A stretch of 51,208 bases of DNA from Pseudomonas sp. GD04091 (GCF_029836165.1 NZ_JAOEBG010000033.1:1-51208); one strand, 5' to 3'; positions 8,726 to 17,980 are shown, counted from the stretch's first letter. Notes: generated by a model from the sequence alone, not told the origin. A program made the numbers and translations.

Positions 8726-9658
8726 TCAGCTCTTGTCCTGGCAATCCAGCTGCAGGTTAGCCTGGGTGATATTGCTCTCGGCCGGCACGCTGCGGGTCAG
8801 CCACACGTTGCCGCCAATGGTCGAACCCTTGCCGATGGTGATCCGTCCGAGGATGGTCGCCCCCGCATAGATCACCACGTCATCCTCGACGATCGGGTGG
8901 CGTGCCAGGCCCTTGTGCAAGGTCCCCGACTCATCGCTCGGGAAGCGCTTGGCGCCGAGGGTCACAGCCTGGTAGATGCGTACCCGCTCACCGATGATCG
9001 CGGTCTCGCCGATCACCACGCCAGTGCCGTGATCGATGAAGAAGCTCGGGCCGATCTGCGCGCCGGGGTGGATGTCGATGCCGGTCGCCGAGTGCGCCAG
9101 CTCCGAGCTGATCCGCGCCAGCAGCGGCAGGCCGGCCCGGTACAGGTGGTGGGCCAGCCGATGGTGGATGATCGCCAGGATGCCCGGGTAGCACAGCAAC
9201 ACCTCGTCGACGCTGCGCGCCGCCGGGTCGCCGTGGTAGGCGGCCAGCACATCGGTGTCCAGCAGCACGCGCAGGGCCGGCAGGGCGGCGGCGAAGTCCT
9301 GGATCAAGCGCAGGGCGTGGGCATCGACGTCGGTGACCTCGGTCTTGCCGTGACGCGCCGCGTAACGCAGCTCCAGGCGAGCCTGGGTCAGCAGCGCGGT
9401 GAGCGCCGCATCGAGGGTGTGGCCGACATAGAAGTCTTCGCTTTCTTCGCGCAGGTCCACCGGGCCCAGGCGCATGGGAAACAGCGCACCGCACAGCTGC
9501 TCGAGAATCTGCCGCAACGCCTCGCGCGATGGCAGCTCGCGCCCGCCCTGCTCGCCACTGCTGCGGCCGTTGCTGCTGCGCCATTGTTCACGGGCGCTGC
9601 GCAGGCCGCTGACGATGCCCTGCAATTGCCAGTGCCCGCTTGATGGTTGTTCGCTCAC
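8726..9658 (-). CDS. epsC: Serine O-acetyltransferase, EpsC/CysE type
   Basis: Transfers acetyl from acetyl-CoA to serine, giving O-acetylserine, the carbon acceptor for cysteine synthesis. It has 310 residues. The N-terminal half is the alpha-helical SATase domain (FYVGHTLDAALTALLTQARLEL). The C-terminal half is a left-handed beta helix of hexapeptide repeats, with the active-site segment DIHPGAQIGPSFFIDHGTG and the CoA region ERVRIYQAVTLGAKRFPSD. The start is GTG with AGGAGA at good spacing. It is longer than classical CysE and fits the EpsC group. It is divergent from the cystine importer, so O-acetylserine supply and cystine uptake may share control. Confidence 0.9.
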   Translation of the reverse strand: MSEQPSSGHWQLQGIVSGLRSAREQWRSSNGRSSGEQGGRELPSREALRQILEQLCGALFPMRLGPVDLREESEDFYVGHTLDAALTALLTQARLELRYAARHGKTEVTDVDAHALRLIQDFAAALPALRVLLDTDVLAAYHGDPAARSVDEVLLCYPGILAIIHHRLAHHLYRAGLPLLARISSELAHSATGIDIHPGAQIGPSFFIDHGTGVVIGETAIIGERVRIYQAVTLGAKRFPSDESGTLHKGLARHPIVEDDVVIYAGATILGRITIGKGSTIGGNVWLTRSVPAESNITQANLQLDCQDKS

Positions 9659-9962
9659 GGTGTTTCTCCTGCCAGGACATTGTGCTGAAATCCGGATTCT
9701 TTCTAACGTGGGAGCCGGCTTGCCCCGCGATGACGCTATCGCGGGGCAAGCCTGCTCCCACGATCAATCGCGTGGATCAACGATACGTCAAATCTACCTC
9801 TTGGAAAAAACAACGCTTTATTCCATCCTGAGCTAAGTCGGGCATAAGCCATTGCATTTACAAAAACGGGAATAACAACCTGATTTTTTATTATTTCCCG
9901 ACCTATAAAGCTCACCCCTATAGTCGCCACCCACCACTTCCACAACAAGCGCGGGGCATGCC
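9659..9962. promoter_or_regulatory. Divergent control region epsC / tcyJ
   Basis: About 300 bp with two notable structures. At 9709-9764 there is a long REP-like hairpin of its own kind (arms gtgggagccggcttgccccg and its near complement). At 9867-9900 there is an interrupted dyad CGGGAATAA ... TTATTTCCCG in a very AT-rich stretch, directly before a candidate -10 (CTATAAAG, 9904-9911). The dyad position and AT-rich centre would suit a LysR-type regulator such as CysB, but this is inference. Confidence 0.5.
9709..9764. repeat. REP-like long hairpin
   Basis: Arms of about 24 bp (tgggagccggcttgccccgc / gcggggcaagcctgctccca) around a short gatgacgctatc centre, with one mismatch. Related to the class B REPs but with CCCCGCGAT in place of CCGGCGA. 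It lies upstream of epsC rather than behind a gene. Confidence 0.75.
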
Positions 9963-10757
9963 ATGACCAAATTCGCCAAACCCCTTCTCAACGCCAGCCT
10001 GGCGCTCCTGCTCGGTGCCGGCCTGCTCGGCCAGGCCTTCGCCGGCGAGCAGTTGAAGACCATCCAGGAGAAGGGCGTGATCAACGTCGGCCTGGAGGGC
10101 ACCTACCCTCCCTTCAGCTTCCAGGACGAGAACGGCAAGCTGACCGGCTTCGAGGTCGAACTCTCCGAGCTGCTGGCCAAGGAGCTGGGGGTCAAGGCCA
10201 AGGTCCAGCCGACCAAATGGGACGGCATCCTCGCCGCCCTGGAATCCAAGCGCCTGGACGTGGTGATCAACCAGGTGACCATCTCCGACGAGCGCAAGAA
10301 GAAGTACGACTTCTCCGAGCCCTACACCATCTCCGGCATCCAGGCGCTGATCCTGAAGAAGAAGGCCGAGCAGTTGAACATCAAGACCGCGCAGGACCTG
10401 GCCGGCAAGAAGGTTGGCGTGGGCCTGGGCACCAACTACGAGCAATGGGTCAAGCAGGACGTGCCGAAAGCCGAAGTGCGTACCTATGAAGACGACCCGA
10501 CCAAGTTCGCCGACCTGCGCAACGGCCGCATCGACGCCATCCTGATTGACCGCCTGGCCGCGCTGGAATACGCGCAGAAAGCCAAGGACACCGAACTCGC
10601 CGGCGCCCCGTTCTCGCGCCTGGAAAGCGGCGTGGCCCTGCGCAAGGGCGAACCTGAGCTGCTCGCGGCGGTCAACAAGGCCATCGACAAGCTCAAGGCC
10701 GACGGCACGCTGGCCAAGCTGTCCGAGAAATACTTCGGTGCCGACGTCACCAAATGA
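9963..10757 (+). CDS. tcyJ: Cystine ABC transporter, periplasmic binding protein (FliY/TcyJ)
   Basis: Periplasmic receptor for L-cystine. The 264 residues have a signal peptide ending at GQAFA (about residue 27). The SBP_bac_3 signature follows: VGLEGTYPPFSFQDENGKLTGFEVEL, then the ligand-binding segment VVINQVTISDERKKKYDFSEPYT. These match the E. coli FliY/TcyJ group better than general amino acid receptors. The ribosome site is weak (GCGGGG). The stop codon overlaps the start of the permease gene by 4 bp. Opposite orientation to epsC links it to cysteine metabolism. Confidence 0.88.
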   Translation: MTKFAKPLLNASLALLLGAGLLGQAFAGEQLKTIQEKGVINVGLEGTYPPFSFQDENGKLTGFEVELSELLAKELGVKAKVQPTKWDGILAALESKRLDVVINQVTISDERKKKYDFSEPYTISGIQALILKKKAEQLNIKTAQDLAGKKVGVGLGTNYEQWVKQDVPKAEVRTYEDDPTKFADLRNGRIDAILIDRLAALEYAQKAKDTELAGAPFSRLESGVALRKGEPELLAAVNKAIDKLKADGTLAKLSEKYFGADVTK

Positions 10758-11422
10758 TCGCTGAAAGCCTGCAACTCGTTGTCGATTCCGCGCCCTTCCT
10801 GTTGAAGGGCGCGGGTTATACCGTGCTGCTCAGCGTCGGTGGCATGTTCTTCGGCCTCGTGCTGGGCTTCGCCCTGGCGCTGATGCGGCTGTCGAAGATC
10901 CTGCCGCTGGACTGGCTGGCACGCATCTACGTGTCGTTCTTCCGGGGCACGCCACTGCTGGTGCAGCTGTTCGTGATCTATTTCGGCCTGCCGCAGATCG
11001 GTATCGAGCTCGACCCGATCCCGGCCTCGCTGATCGGCCTGTCGCTGAACATGGCGGCATACATCTGCGAAATCCTCCGCGCGGCGATCTCCTCGATCGA
11101 CCGTGGCCAGTGGGAGGCTGCGGCGAGCATCGGCATGACCCGCACCCAGGCCATGCGCCGGGCGATCCTGCCCCAGGCGCTGCGCACCGCGCTGCCGCCG
11201 CTGGGCAACAGCTTCATCTCGCTGGTCAAGGACACTGCCCTGGCGGCGACCATCCAGGTACCCGAGCTGTTCCGCCAAGCGCAACTGATTACCGCACGGA
11301 CCTTCGAAGTGTTCACCATGTACCTGGCGGTCGCAGTGATCTACTGGATCCTCTGCAGCATCCTCGCGCACTTCCAGAACCGCATGGAAGCGCGGGTCAA
11401 CCAGCACGACCAGGAGCATTGA
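10754..11422 (+). CDS. tcyL: Cystine ABC transporter, permease (TcyL)
   Basis: Inner-membrane permease of the HisMQ/GlnP family, 222 residues with about five membrane helices. The RGTPLLVQLFVIYFGLP motif and the EAA loop (AASIGMTRTQAMRRAILPQA) are both present. The ATGA overlap with tcyJ and the 1-bp gap before tcyN indicate tight co-translation. Only one permease is encoded, so the channel is presumably a homodimer, as in E. coli TcyL. Confidence 0.9.
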   Translation: MIAESLQLVVDSAPFLLKGAGYTVLLSVGGMFFGLVLGFALALMRLSKILPLDWLARIYVSFFRGTPLLVQLFVIYFGLPQIGIELDPIPASLIGLSLNMAAYICEILRAAISSIDRGQWEAAASIGMTRTQAMRRAILPQALRTALPPLGNSFISLVKDTALAATIQVPELFRQAQLITARTFEVFTMYLAVAVIYWILCSILAHFQNRMEARVNQHDQEH

Positions 11423-11423
11423 G

Positions 11424-12185
11424 ATGATCGTCGTAGAAGGCCTGACCAAACGGTTCAAGGGCCATACCGTGCTCAACGGCATCGACCTGACCGTGCAGCC
11501 CGGCGAGGTGGTGGCCATCATCGGCCCCAGTGGCTCGGGCAAGACCACCTTCCTGCGCTGCCTGAACCTGTTGGAGACACCCGACGCCGGGCGTATCCAG
11601 ATCGGCGACATCCATATCGACGCCAGCCGCCCCCTGGGTGGCCAGCAGAGCGCGATCCGCCGTCTGCGCCAGCAGGCCGGGTTCGTGTTCCAGAACTTCA
11701 ACCTGTTCCCTCACCGCACCGCCCTGGAAAACGTCATCGAGGGGCCAGTGATCGTCAAGAAGACGCCCCGGGAAAAGGCCATCGAACTGGGCAGGCGCCT
11801 GCTGGCCAAGGTCGGCCTGGCGGGCAAGGAAGACGCCTACCCCCGGCGCCTGTCCGGCGGCCAACAGCAACGGGTGGCCATCGCCCGCGCGCTGGCCATG
11901 GAGCCGGAAGTGATCCTGTTCGACGAGCCCACCTCGGCGCTCGATCCGGAGCTGGTGGGCGAAGTGCTGGAGACCATCCGCGGCCTGGCCGAGGAGAAGC
12001 GCACCATGATCATCGTCACCCACGAGATGAGCTTCGCCCGCGACGTGGCCAACCGGGTGATCTTCTTCGACAAGGGCGTGATCGTCGAACAGGGCGAGGC
12101 CAAGGCGCTGTTCGCCAATCCGAAGGAAGAGCGCACCCGCCAGTTCCTGCGCAAGTTCCTCGGCACCGCCGCCGCCCAGGAGTGA
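11424..12185 (+). CDS. tcyN: Cystine ABC transporter, ATP-binding protein (TcyN)
   Basis: ATPase subunit of the cystine importer, 253 residues. It has Walker A GPSGSGKT (34-41), a Q-loop in FVFQNFNLFPH, signature LSGGQ (143-147), and Walker B VILFDEP with Asp167/Glu168. The polar amino acid uptake group is indicated by NFNLFPHRTALENV. It is the last gene of tcyJLN and ends 16 bp from the convergent chaC stop, with no hairpin visible between them. Confidence 0.9.
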   Translation: MIVVEGLTKRFKGHTVLNGIDLTVQPGEVVAIIGPSGSGKTTFLRCLNLLETPDAGRIQIGDIHIDASRPLGGQQSAIRRLRQQAGFVFQNFNLFPHRTALENVIEGPVIVKKTPREKAIELGRRLLAKVGLAGKEDAYPRRLSGGQQQRVAIARALAMEPEVILFDEPTSALDPELVGEVLETIRGLAEEKRTMIIVTHEMSFARDVANRVIFFDKGVIVEQGEAKALFANPKEERTRQFLRKFLGTAAAQE

Positions 12186-12201
12186 GCCGGCTGCGCCGGG
12201 C

Positions 12202-12852
12202 TCACACCTCGCGCAGGTTGTGGCAACGCCTGAAGCGGGCCTCCAGGCTGCGATCGGGCATCTGGTGGCTGCGCAGGGCGTTGAGCGTCTGCTCCACGTA
12301 ATCGCGCGTCGTGCCGTAGCGCCCCTTGGCGCTGGCGAGGATCTGGCTGAGCAGGGTGTCTGGCAGGTTCCCGGCGTAGCACGGCAGGTGCCGCTCCAGC
12401 ACGAAACCCAACGCCTGCACCTTGCTGCCGTCGCCCAGGCGGCAGCTGAGCCAGTGCGGGCGATAGGCCGGGAACGGCATCTCGCGTTGCCACAGGGCCA
12501 TCAGCGAATCGTCCAGATTGCTTTCATCGAGGCGATAGGCGAAACCACTGCAGGAGCCGCCACGGTCCAGGCCGAATACCAACCCAGGACACTCCGGGGT
12601 GCCTCGGTGTTCGTGGGACCACAGGTACAAGCCGCGATGGTAGCCATGTACCCGCGCCCGCTGGCGCTCGACCGAACTGCATTCCGGGCGCCAGATCAAC
12701 GAACCATAGGCGAACAGCCAGACCGGACCGCCCTCATGCTGGGACATGGTTTCCCGCATCGAGCGCTGCAATTGTTCGGGGGTGAGTTGTCGACCGAAGT
12801 CGAGCGACGGCGGATAGGAGACTTGCCAGAATGAACTTTCAAGTGTCGACAT
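12202..12852 (-). CDS. chaC: Glutathione-specific gamma-glutamylcyclotransferase ChaC
   Basis: Cleaves glutathione to 5-oxoproline and Cys-Gly in the cytoplasm. The 216 residues contain the ChaC nucleotide-fold signature YGSLIW (49-54) and the catalytic Glu at 124 in WQREM. The later segment GRYGTTRDYVEQTL is also typical of the family. It converges on the cystine transporter operon with only 16 bp between stops. Degrading glutathione to a cysteine source fits the sulfur theme, though the E. coli symbol reflects history, not calcium transport. Confidence 0.88.
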   Translation of the reverse strand: MSTLESSFWQVSYPPSLDFGRQLTPEQLQRSMRETMSQHEGGPVWLFAYGSLIWRPECSSVERQRARVHGYHRGLYLWSHEHRGTPECPGLVFGLDRGGSCSGFAYRLDESNLDDSLMALWQREMPFPAYRPHWLSCRLGDGSKVQALGFVLERHLPCYAGNLPDTLLSQILASAKGRYGTTRDYVEQTLNALRSHQMPDRSLEARFRRCHNLREV

Positions 12853-12930
12853 GTGCTGCCGCCAATATTTCCTGTGAACTACGAAGTTGCGCGTTCCACT
12901 GCCGTTGCTGCAGAGGTTGATCTGTCGCTC

Positions 12931-12998
12931 TCGCCGCCAAGCCCGCGCCCACAGAGGCGGTGAAGGACCTGTGGGTGCGGGTCTACCGGCGAAGGCCC
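12931..12998. repeat. Degenerate REP-like pair between chaC and the flavin reductase
   Basis: gccaagcccgcgcccacag facing ctgtgggtgcgggtctaccg across about 15 bp. The arms are related to the class C REP but have several mismatches. It is upstream of chaC, an unusual place for a REP. Confidence 0.6.
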
Positions 12999-13162
12999 TG
13001 GCGCCTAACGTAAGGGAGAAGGCACTTCGACCTCAACCCCGAATATCGAATTTCATTCAATCTTCCGCCGAACGGAAAGTAATGTTTCGAGTATAGCGAA
13101 AGTTATTAACCGCACCGGCAACAATGCACGCCATATAATCAGCAGGAAAATCTTCGGTTATT

Positions 13163-13194
13163 AAACCCGGCGCGCCATTGCGGCGCGCCGGGTT
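13163..13194 (-). terminator. Strong hairpin terminator of the ubiD/reductase operon
   Basis: Perfect 11-bp GC stem CCCGGCGCGCC/GGCGCGCCGGG with a 5-nt loop. On the minus strand it is followed by TTTAATAA. It begins 3 bp after the stop codon of the reductase gene. The T-tract is short but the stem is very stable. Confidence 0.75.
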
Positions 13195-13197
13195 GTT

Positions 13198-14166
13198 TCA
13201 GCCCCGTGGCGCGTAGGCGAATACGTCGGCACGCATGCGATGGGCGTCCATGCCGGCCTCGACCAACGCATCGAGGGTGGCATAGACCATGTTCGGCGAA
13301 CCGCTGGCGTAGACATGCACCTGGTTCAGGTCATCGATATCCTCGCAGACCGCCTCGTGCAGCATGCCGCAGCGCCCTTCCCAGCCACACAGGTCGCTGA
13401 CCACCTTGTGCAGGAACAGGTTGGGCAGACGCTCCCACTCGTCCCAGTGCTCGATCTGGTAAAAATCCTCGGGCCGTCGCACGCCCCAGTAGAGGTGTAC
13501 CGGATGCTTGAAGCCCTGGGCCCGGCAGTGTTCGACCAGGCTGTGCATCTGGCCCATGCCGGTGCCGGCGGCGATCAGCACCAGCGGGCCTTCAGGCAGC
13601 TCGGCCAGGTGCGCGTCGCCGAATGGCAGCTCGACGCGGGCGATACCGTTGCGCTGCAGTTGCTGGATCAGTTGCACGGCACTGCTCTCGCGGGCCAGCA
13701 CATGCAATTCGAGATCGCGCCCGCCATGGGGGGCGGAGGCCAGGGAGAAGGCGGCCTTGTCCGCGCCTTCGCGTTCGATCATCAGATACTGCCCGGCATG
13801 GTATCGCGGCGGTCTGCCGGCCGGTGCGCGCAGGCGCACGCGCCAGACGTCGCCACCGACCTCGATACACTCGCTCACGGTACAGGCCAGCTTGCGCACC
13901 GGCAGCTCGCCCAGGGCCAGCACACCATCCCACAGCAACACGCAGTCCTCCAGCGGTTCGGCGATGCAGGTGAACAGCTCACCGTGATCGCGAATTTCAC
14001 CTTCCTGGCGGATACGCCCTTCAACCAACAGCGCGGCGCACACATGGCAGTTGCCGTTGCGGCAGCTGTTCGGGCAGTCATAGCCCAGGCGCCGTGCCGC
14101 ATCCAGAATCCTTTCACCCGGTTCGACCGCCAGTACCGCCCCGGAAGGCTGCAAGGTTACCTGCAT
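13198..14166 (-). CDS. Ferredoxin-type [2Fe-2S] flavin reductase (CDP-6-deoxy-delta-3,4-glucoseen reductase-like)
   Basis: A 322-residue electron-transfer protein. The N-terminal plant-type ferredoxin domain has cluster cysteines C35-x4-C40-x2-C43 (SCRNGNCHVC) and C67. An FAD-binding barrel (PRYHAGQYLMIE) and an NAD(P)-binding domain (LIAAGTGMGQMHSLVEH) follow. The usual RxYS flavin motif reads KAAFSLAS, so the conserved Arg is replaced. I placed the start at 14166 because its ATG overlaps the ubiD stop (TGATG); a GTG 24 bp upstream is possible but lacks a good site. Proteins of this build are often annotated as AscD-like reductases. Coupling to ubiD suggests electron supply to ubiquinone synthesis or prenyl-FMN chemistry, which is inference. 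Confidence 0.82.
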   Translation of the reverse strand: MQVTLQPSGAVLAVEPGERILDAARRLGYDCPNSCRNGNCHVCAALLVEGRIRQEGEIRDHGELFTCIAEPLEDCVLLWDGVLALGELPVRKLACTVSECIEVGGDVWRVRLRAPAGRPPRYHAGQYLMIEREGADKAAFSLASAPHGGRDLELHVLARESSAVQLIQQLQRNGIARVELPFGDAHLAELPEGPLVLIAAGTGMGQMHSLVEHCRAQGFKHPVHLYWGVRRPEDFYQIEHWDEWERLPNLFLHKVVSDLCGWEGRCGMLHEAVCEDIDDLNQVHVYASGSPNMVYATLDALVEAGMDAHRMRADVFAYAPRG

Positions 14167-15632
14167 CAATCTATTCCCAACTGATCCCACAGCTCATCGA
14201 TACGGCGGGTGACGGCCTCGTCCTTGACGATGACCCGGCCCCATTCACGTGTAGTTTCGCCCGGCCACTTGTGGGTGGCGTCCAGGCCCATCTTCGACCC
14301 CAGGCCCGACACCGGCGACGCGAAGTCGAGGTAGTCGATCGGGGTGTTGTCGATCATCACCGTATCACGCTTGGGGTCCATGCGCGTGGTGATGGCCCAG
14401 ATCACATCGTTCCAGTCACGGGCGTTGATATCGTCGTCGGTGACGATAACGAACTTGGTGTACATGAACTGTCGCAGGAACGACCACACACCCAGCATCA
14501 CGCGCTTGGCATGGCCCGGGTACTGCTTCTTCATGGTCACCACCGCCATGCGGTACGAACAACCTTCCGGCGGCAGGTAGAAGTCGGTGATCTCCGGGAA
14601 CTGCTTCTGCAGGATGGGCACGAACACTTCGTTCAGCGCCACACCGAGGATCGCCGGCTCATCCGGCGGCCGGCCGGTGTAAGTGCTGTGGTAGATCGGT
14701 TTCTGCCGATGGGTGATGCGCTCGACGGTGAACACCGGGAAGCTGTCCACTTCGTTGTAGTAGCCGGTGTGGTCGCCATACGGGCCTTCCGGGGCCATCT
14801 CGCCTGGGTGGATCACGCCCTCGAGGATGATCTCGGCGGTGGCCGGCACCTGCAGGTCGTTGCCGCGGCACTTCACCAGCTCGGTACGATTGCCACGCAA
14901 CAGGCCGGCGAAGGCGTACTCGGAGAGGGTGTCCGGCACCGGCGTCACGGCACCGAGAATGGTCGCCGGGTCCGCGCCGAGGGCAACCGCCACGGGGAAT
15001 GGCTGACCGGGGTGCTTTTCACACCATTCGCGATAGTCCAGCGCCCCACCGCGATGGCTCAGCCAGCGCATGATGACCTTGTTGCGGCCGATCACCTGCT
15101 GACGGTAGATGCCGAGGTTCTGGCGGTCCTTGTTCGGTCCGCGGGTGACGGTCAGGCCCCAGGTGATCAGCGGCGCCACATCGCCCGGCCAGCAGTGCTG
15201 GATCGGCAACTGGCCAAGATCGACGTCGTCGCCTTCGACCACGATTTCCTGGCACACCGCGTCCTTGACCACCTTTGGCGCCATGGACACGACCTTCTTG
15301 AAGATCGGCAGTTTCGACCAGGCGTCCTTCAGCCCCTTCGGCGGCTCGGGTTCCTTGAGGAACGCCAGCAGCTTGCCGATCTCGCGCAGCTCGTCGGTCG
15401 ATTCCGCGCCCATGCCCATGGCCACACGCTCGGGAGTGCCGAACAGGTTGCCCAGTACTGGAATGTCGAAGCCGGTGGGCTTTTCGAACAGCAACGCCGG
15501 GCCCTTGGCGCGCAGGGTGCGGTCGCAGACTTCGGTCATTTCCAGGACAGGGGAGATGGGAACCTGGATGCGCTTGAGTTCACCGCGCTGTTCCAGGCCA
15601 CGGATGAAGTCGCGCAAATCGCGATACTGCAT
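14166..15632 (-). CDS. ubiD: 4-hydroxy-3-polyprenylbenzoate decarboxylase UbiD
   Basis: Decarboxylates the prenylated 4-hydroxybenzoate intermediate of ubiquinone synthesis, using the prenylated FMN made by UbiX. The 488 residues match the family length (E. coli 497). Characteristic segments are NLGIYRQQVIGRNKVIMRW, HRGGALDYREW and the catalytic-Glu region PGEMAPEGPYGDHTGYYNE. The ATG lies just after an upstream REP-rich gap, and the stop overlaps the start of the reductase gene by 1 bp. ubiX is not in the window. Confidence 0.94.
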   Translation of the reverse strand: MQYRDLRDFIRGLEQRGELKRIQVPISPVLEMTEVCDRTLRAKGPALLFEKPTGFDIPVLGNLFGTPERVAMGMGAESTDELREIGKLLAFLKEPEPPKGLKDAWSKLPIFKKVVSMAPKVVKDAVCQEIVVEGDDVDLGQLPIQHCWPGDVAPLITWGLTVTRGPNKDRQNLGIYRQQVIGRNKVIMRWLSHRGGALDYREWCEKHPGQPFPVAVALGADPATILGAVTPVPDTLSEYAFAGLLRGNRTELVKCRGNDLQVPATAEIILEGVIHPGEMAPEGPYGDHTGYYNEVDSFPVFTVERITHRQKPIYHSTYTGRPPDEPAILGVALNEVFVPILQKQFPEITDFYLPPEGCSYRMAVVTMKKQYPGHAKRVMLGVWSFLRQFMYTKFVIVTDDDINARDWNDVIWAITTRMDPKRDTVMIDNTPIDYLDFASPVSGLGSKMGLDATHKWPGETTREWGRVIVKDEAVTRRIDELWDQLGID

Positions 15633-15712
15633 GCAAGGGCCTCGTGTTGGGCGTATCGGTCGGGGTGCAGAGTGTAGCGTTGTTCACGCCTTGTTTGGGG
15701 GCAAAAATGAAC

Positions 15713-15816
15713 TGGGGCCGCTTCGCGCCCCATCGCGACACAAGGCCGCTCCTACAGGGGAATGAGTAATCCTGTAGGAGCGGCCTTGTGTCGCGATGGG
15801 CTGCGGAGCAGCCCCA
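15713..15816. repeat. Inverted pair of class A REPs between rho and ubiD
   Basis: Near-perfect head-to-head pair: ccatcgcgacacaaggccgc and gcggccttgtgtcgcgatgg, separated by about 25 bp. The outer flanks (ggggccgcttcgcgcccc, gggctgcggagcagcccc) each form an additional small hairpin. It ends about 20 bp from the rho stop, so it probably limits the rho transcript. Confidence 0.88.
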
Positions 15817-15837
15817 ATCAGTTCCAGCCTGAAATGC

Positions 15838-17097
<1,260 letters not shown>

Positions 17098-17370
17098 AAG
17101 GGGAGTGACGTAATCATGTAAGGAAGGGAGAAATTAAGCGTTGGCTTAATGAGGCCGCGCCGCTAGATGGCGACAGGATCGCGTACTGATTCGAATTAGG
17201 GATGCTTCGGCGACGGCGTGCAGAGGGCACTGGAGAAGCAGTGCGAGGCCGAATGTAACACTTGCATTTTTCGACGTCTAGTGGTTTTGGCCAGCGTTTT
17301 CCGGGGCTATCCGTCCGGATGGGCGTGATACCGGGGCTCGCCAGCCCTCGAGGAAAATGCCTATGGCAGA
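17098..17370 (-). promoter_or_regulatory. Leader and promoter region of rho
   Basis: About 270 bp between the trxA terminator and the rho ATG with no coding signal. The part nearest rho is C- and T-rich on the sense strand and poor in secondary structure, as expected of a Rho-loading leader (autoregulation known in other bacteria). I could not fix a promoter with confidence. Confidence 0.4.
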
Positions 17371-17399
17371 TAAAGAAAAGCCCCGCATCTGCGGGGCTT
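17371..17399 (-). terminator. Rho-independent terminator of trxA
   Basis: Nine-base-pair stem AAGCCCCGC/GCGGGGCTT with a 4-nt loop, followed on the minus strand by TTCTTTA. It begins 8 bp after the trxA stop codon. Confidence 0.85.
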
Positions 17400-17406
17400 C
17401 ATCACA

Positions 17407-17736
17407 TCACAGGCTGGCGTCGAGGAACGCTTTCAGCTGCGACTTGGACAACGCGCCGACCTTGGTGGCCTCGACGTTGCCGTTCTTGAACAGCATCAGC
17501 GTCGGGATACCACGCACGCCGTGCTTGGCCGGGGTTTCCTGGTTCTCGTCGATGTTCAGCTTGGCGATGGTCACCTTGCCCTGGTATTCAGCGGCGATGT
17601 CGTCCAGTACCGGAGCGATCATCTTGCATGGGCCACACCATTCGGCCCAGTAGTCGACCAGCACCGCGCCTTCAGCCTTGAGTACGTCGGCTTCGAAGCT
17701 GGCGTCGCTGACATGTTTGATAAGATCGCTGCTCAT
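17407..17736 (-). CDS. trxA: Thioredoxin 1
   Basis: Cytoplasmic disulfide reductase of 109 residues, the usual length. The active site is WCGPC with cysteines at 34 and 37. The cis-Pro loop GIPTLMLF is present, as is the buried Asp in the VLVDYWAEW strand. GGAG stands 8 nt before the ATG. It is divergent from ppx and upstream of rho, an order conserved across Pseudomonas. Its own terminator separates it from rho. Confidence 0.96.
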   Translation of the reverse strand: MSSDLIKHVSDASFEADVLKAEGAVLVDYWAEWCGPCKMIAPVLDDIAAEYQGKVTIAKLNIDENQETPAKHGVRGIPTLMLFKNGNVEATKVGALSKSQLKAFLDASL

Positions 17737-17822
17737 GGATATCTCCAGGTCGTAAGCACAAAAAAACGTTGCCCATCATAGCCGCACCCTGGCGCGACAG
17801 GAAGCCACAGCTGATTGAGTGT

Positions 17823-17832
17823 AACTATAGTT
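17823..17832. promoter_or_regulatory. 10-bp palindrome in the trxA/ppx divergent region
   Basis: Perfect AACTATAGTT about 90 bp upstream of trxA and 150 bp upstream of ppx. It could be a regulator half-site or part of the trxA promoter. No factor can be named. Confidence 0.25.
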
Positions 17833-17855
17833 GTGCAAGACGCCACGAATCGAAA

Positions 17856-17887
17856 CTGTCATGTCGCGGTCATAACATTGCTATGAC
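17856..17887 (+). promoter_or_regulatory. Candidate PhoB box and -10 of ppx
   Basis: CTGTCAT (17856-17862), 4 nt, then CGGTCAT (17867-17873). The two 7-mers repeat with the 11-bp period of a Pho box, the second with one change from CTGTCAT. TATGAC follows at 17882-17887, 8 bp after the box, where the -10 of a PhoB-activated promoter would be. The predicted start leaves a leader of about 90 nt before the ppx ATG. The overlapping dyad GTCATA-N7-TATGAC (17869-17887) is an alternative reading. Confidence 0.6.
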
Positions 17888-17980
17888 ATTGCCATGCATC
17901 AAGCCTCGCAGTGCCGCGCGTTGGCGTATGGCCGCGATCGTGGCACGATTGCCGGGTTAACGACCGAGAACCTCCAGACC

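Larger units (their letters stand above)
12853..13197. other. Intergenic region chaC to flavin reductase (345 bp)
   Basis: Contains the chaC promoter side, a degenerate REP pair (about 12931-12998, gcccgcgcccacag facing ctgtgggtgcgggtctaccg), an AT-rich stretch (13050-13165) with no convincing ORF, and the terminator of the next minus-strand gene at the right end. From memory of P. putida gene order this may be a rearrangement junction (see findings). Confidence 0.55.
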
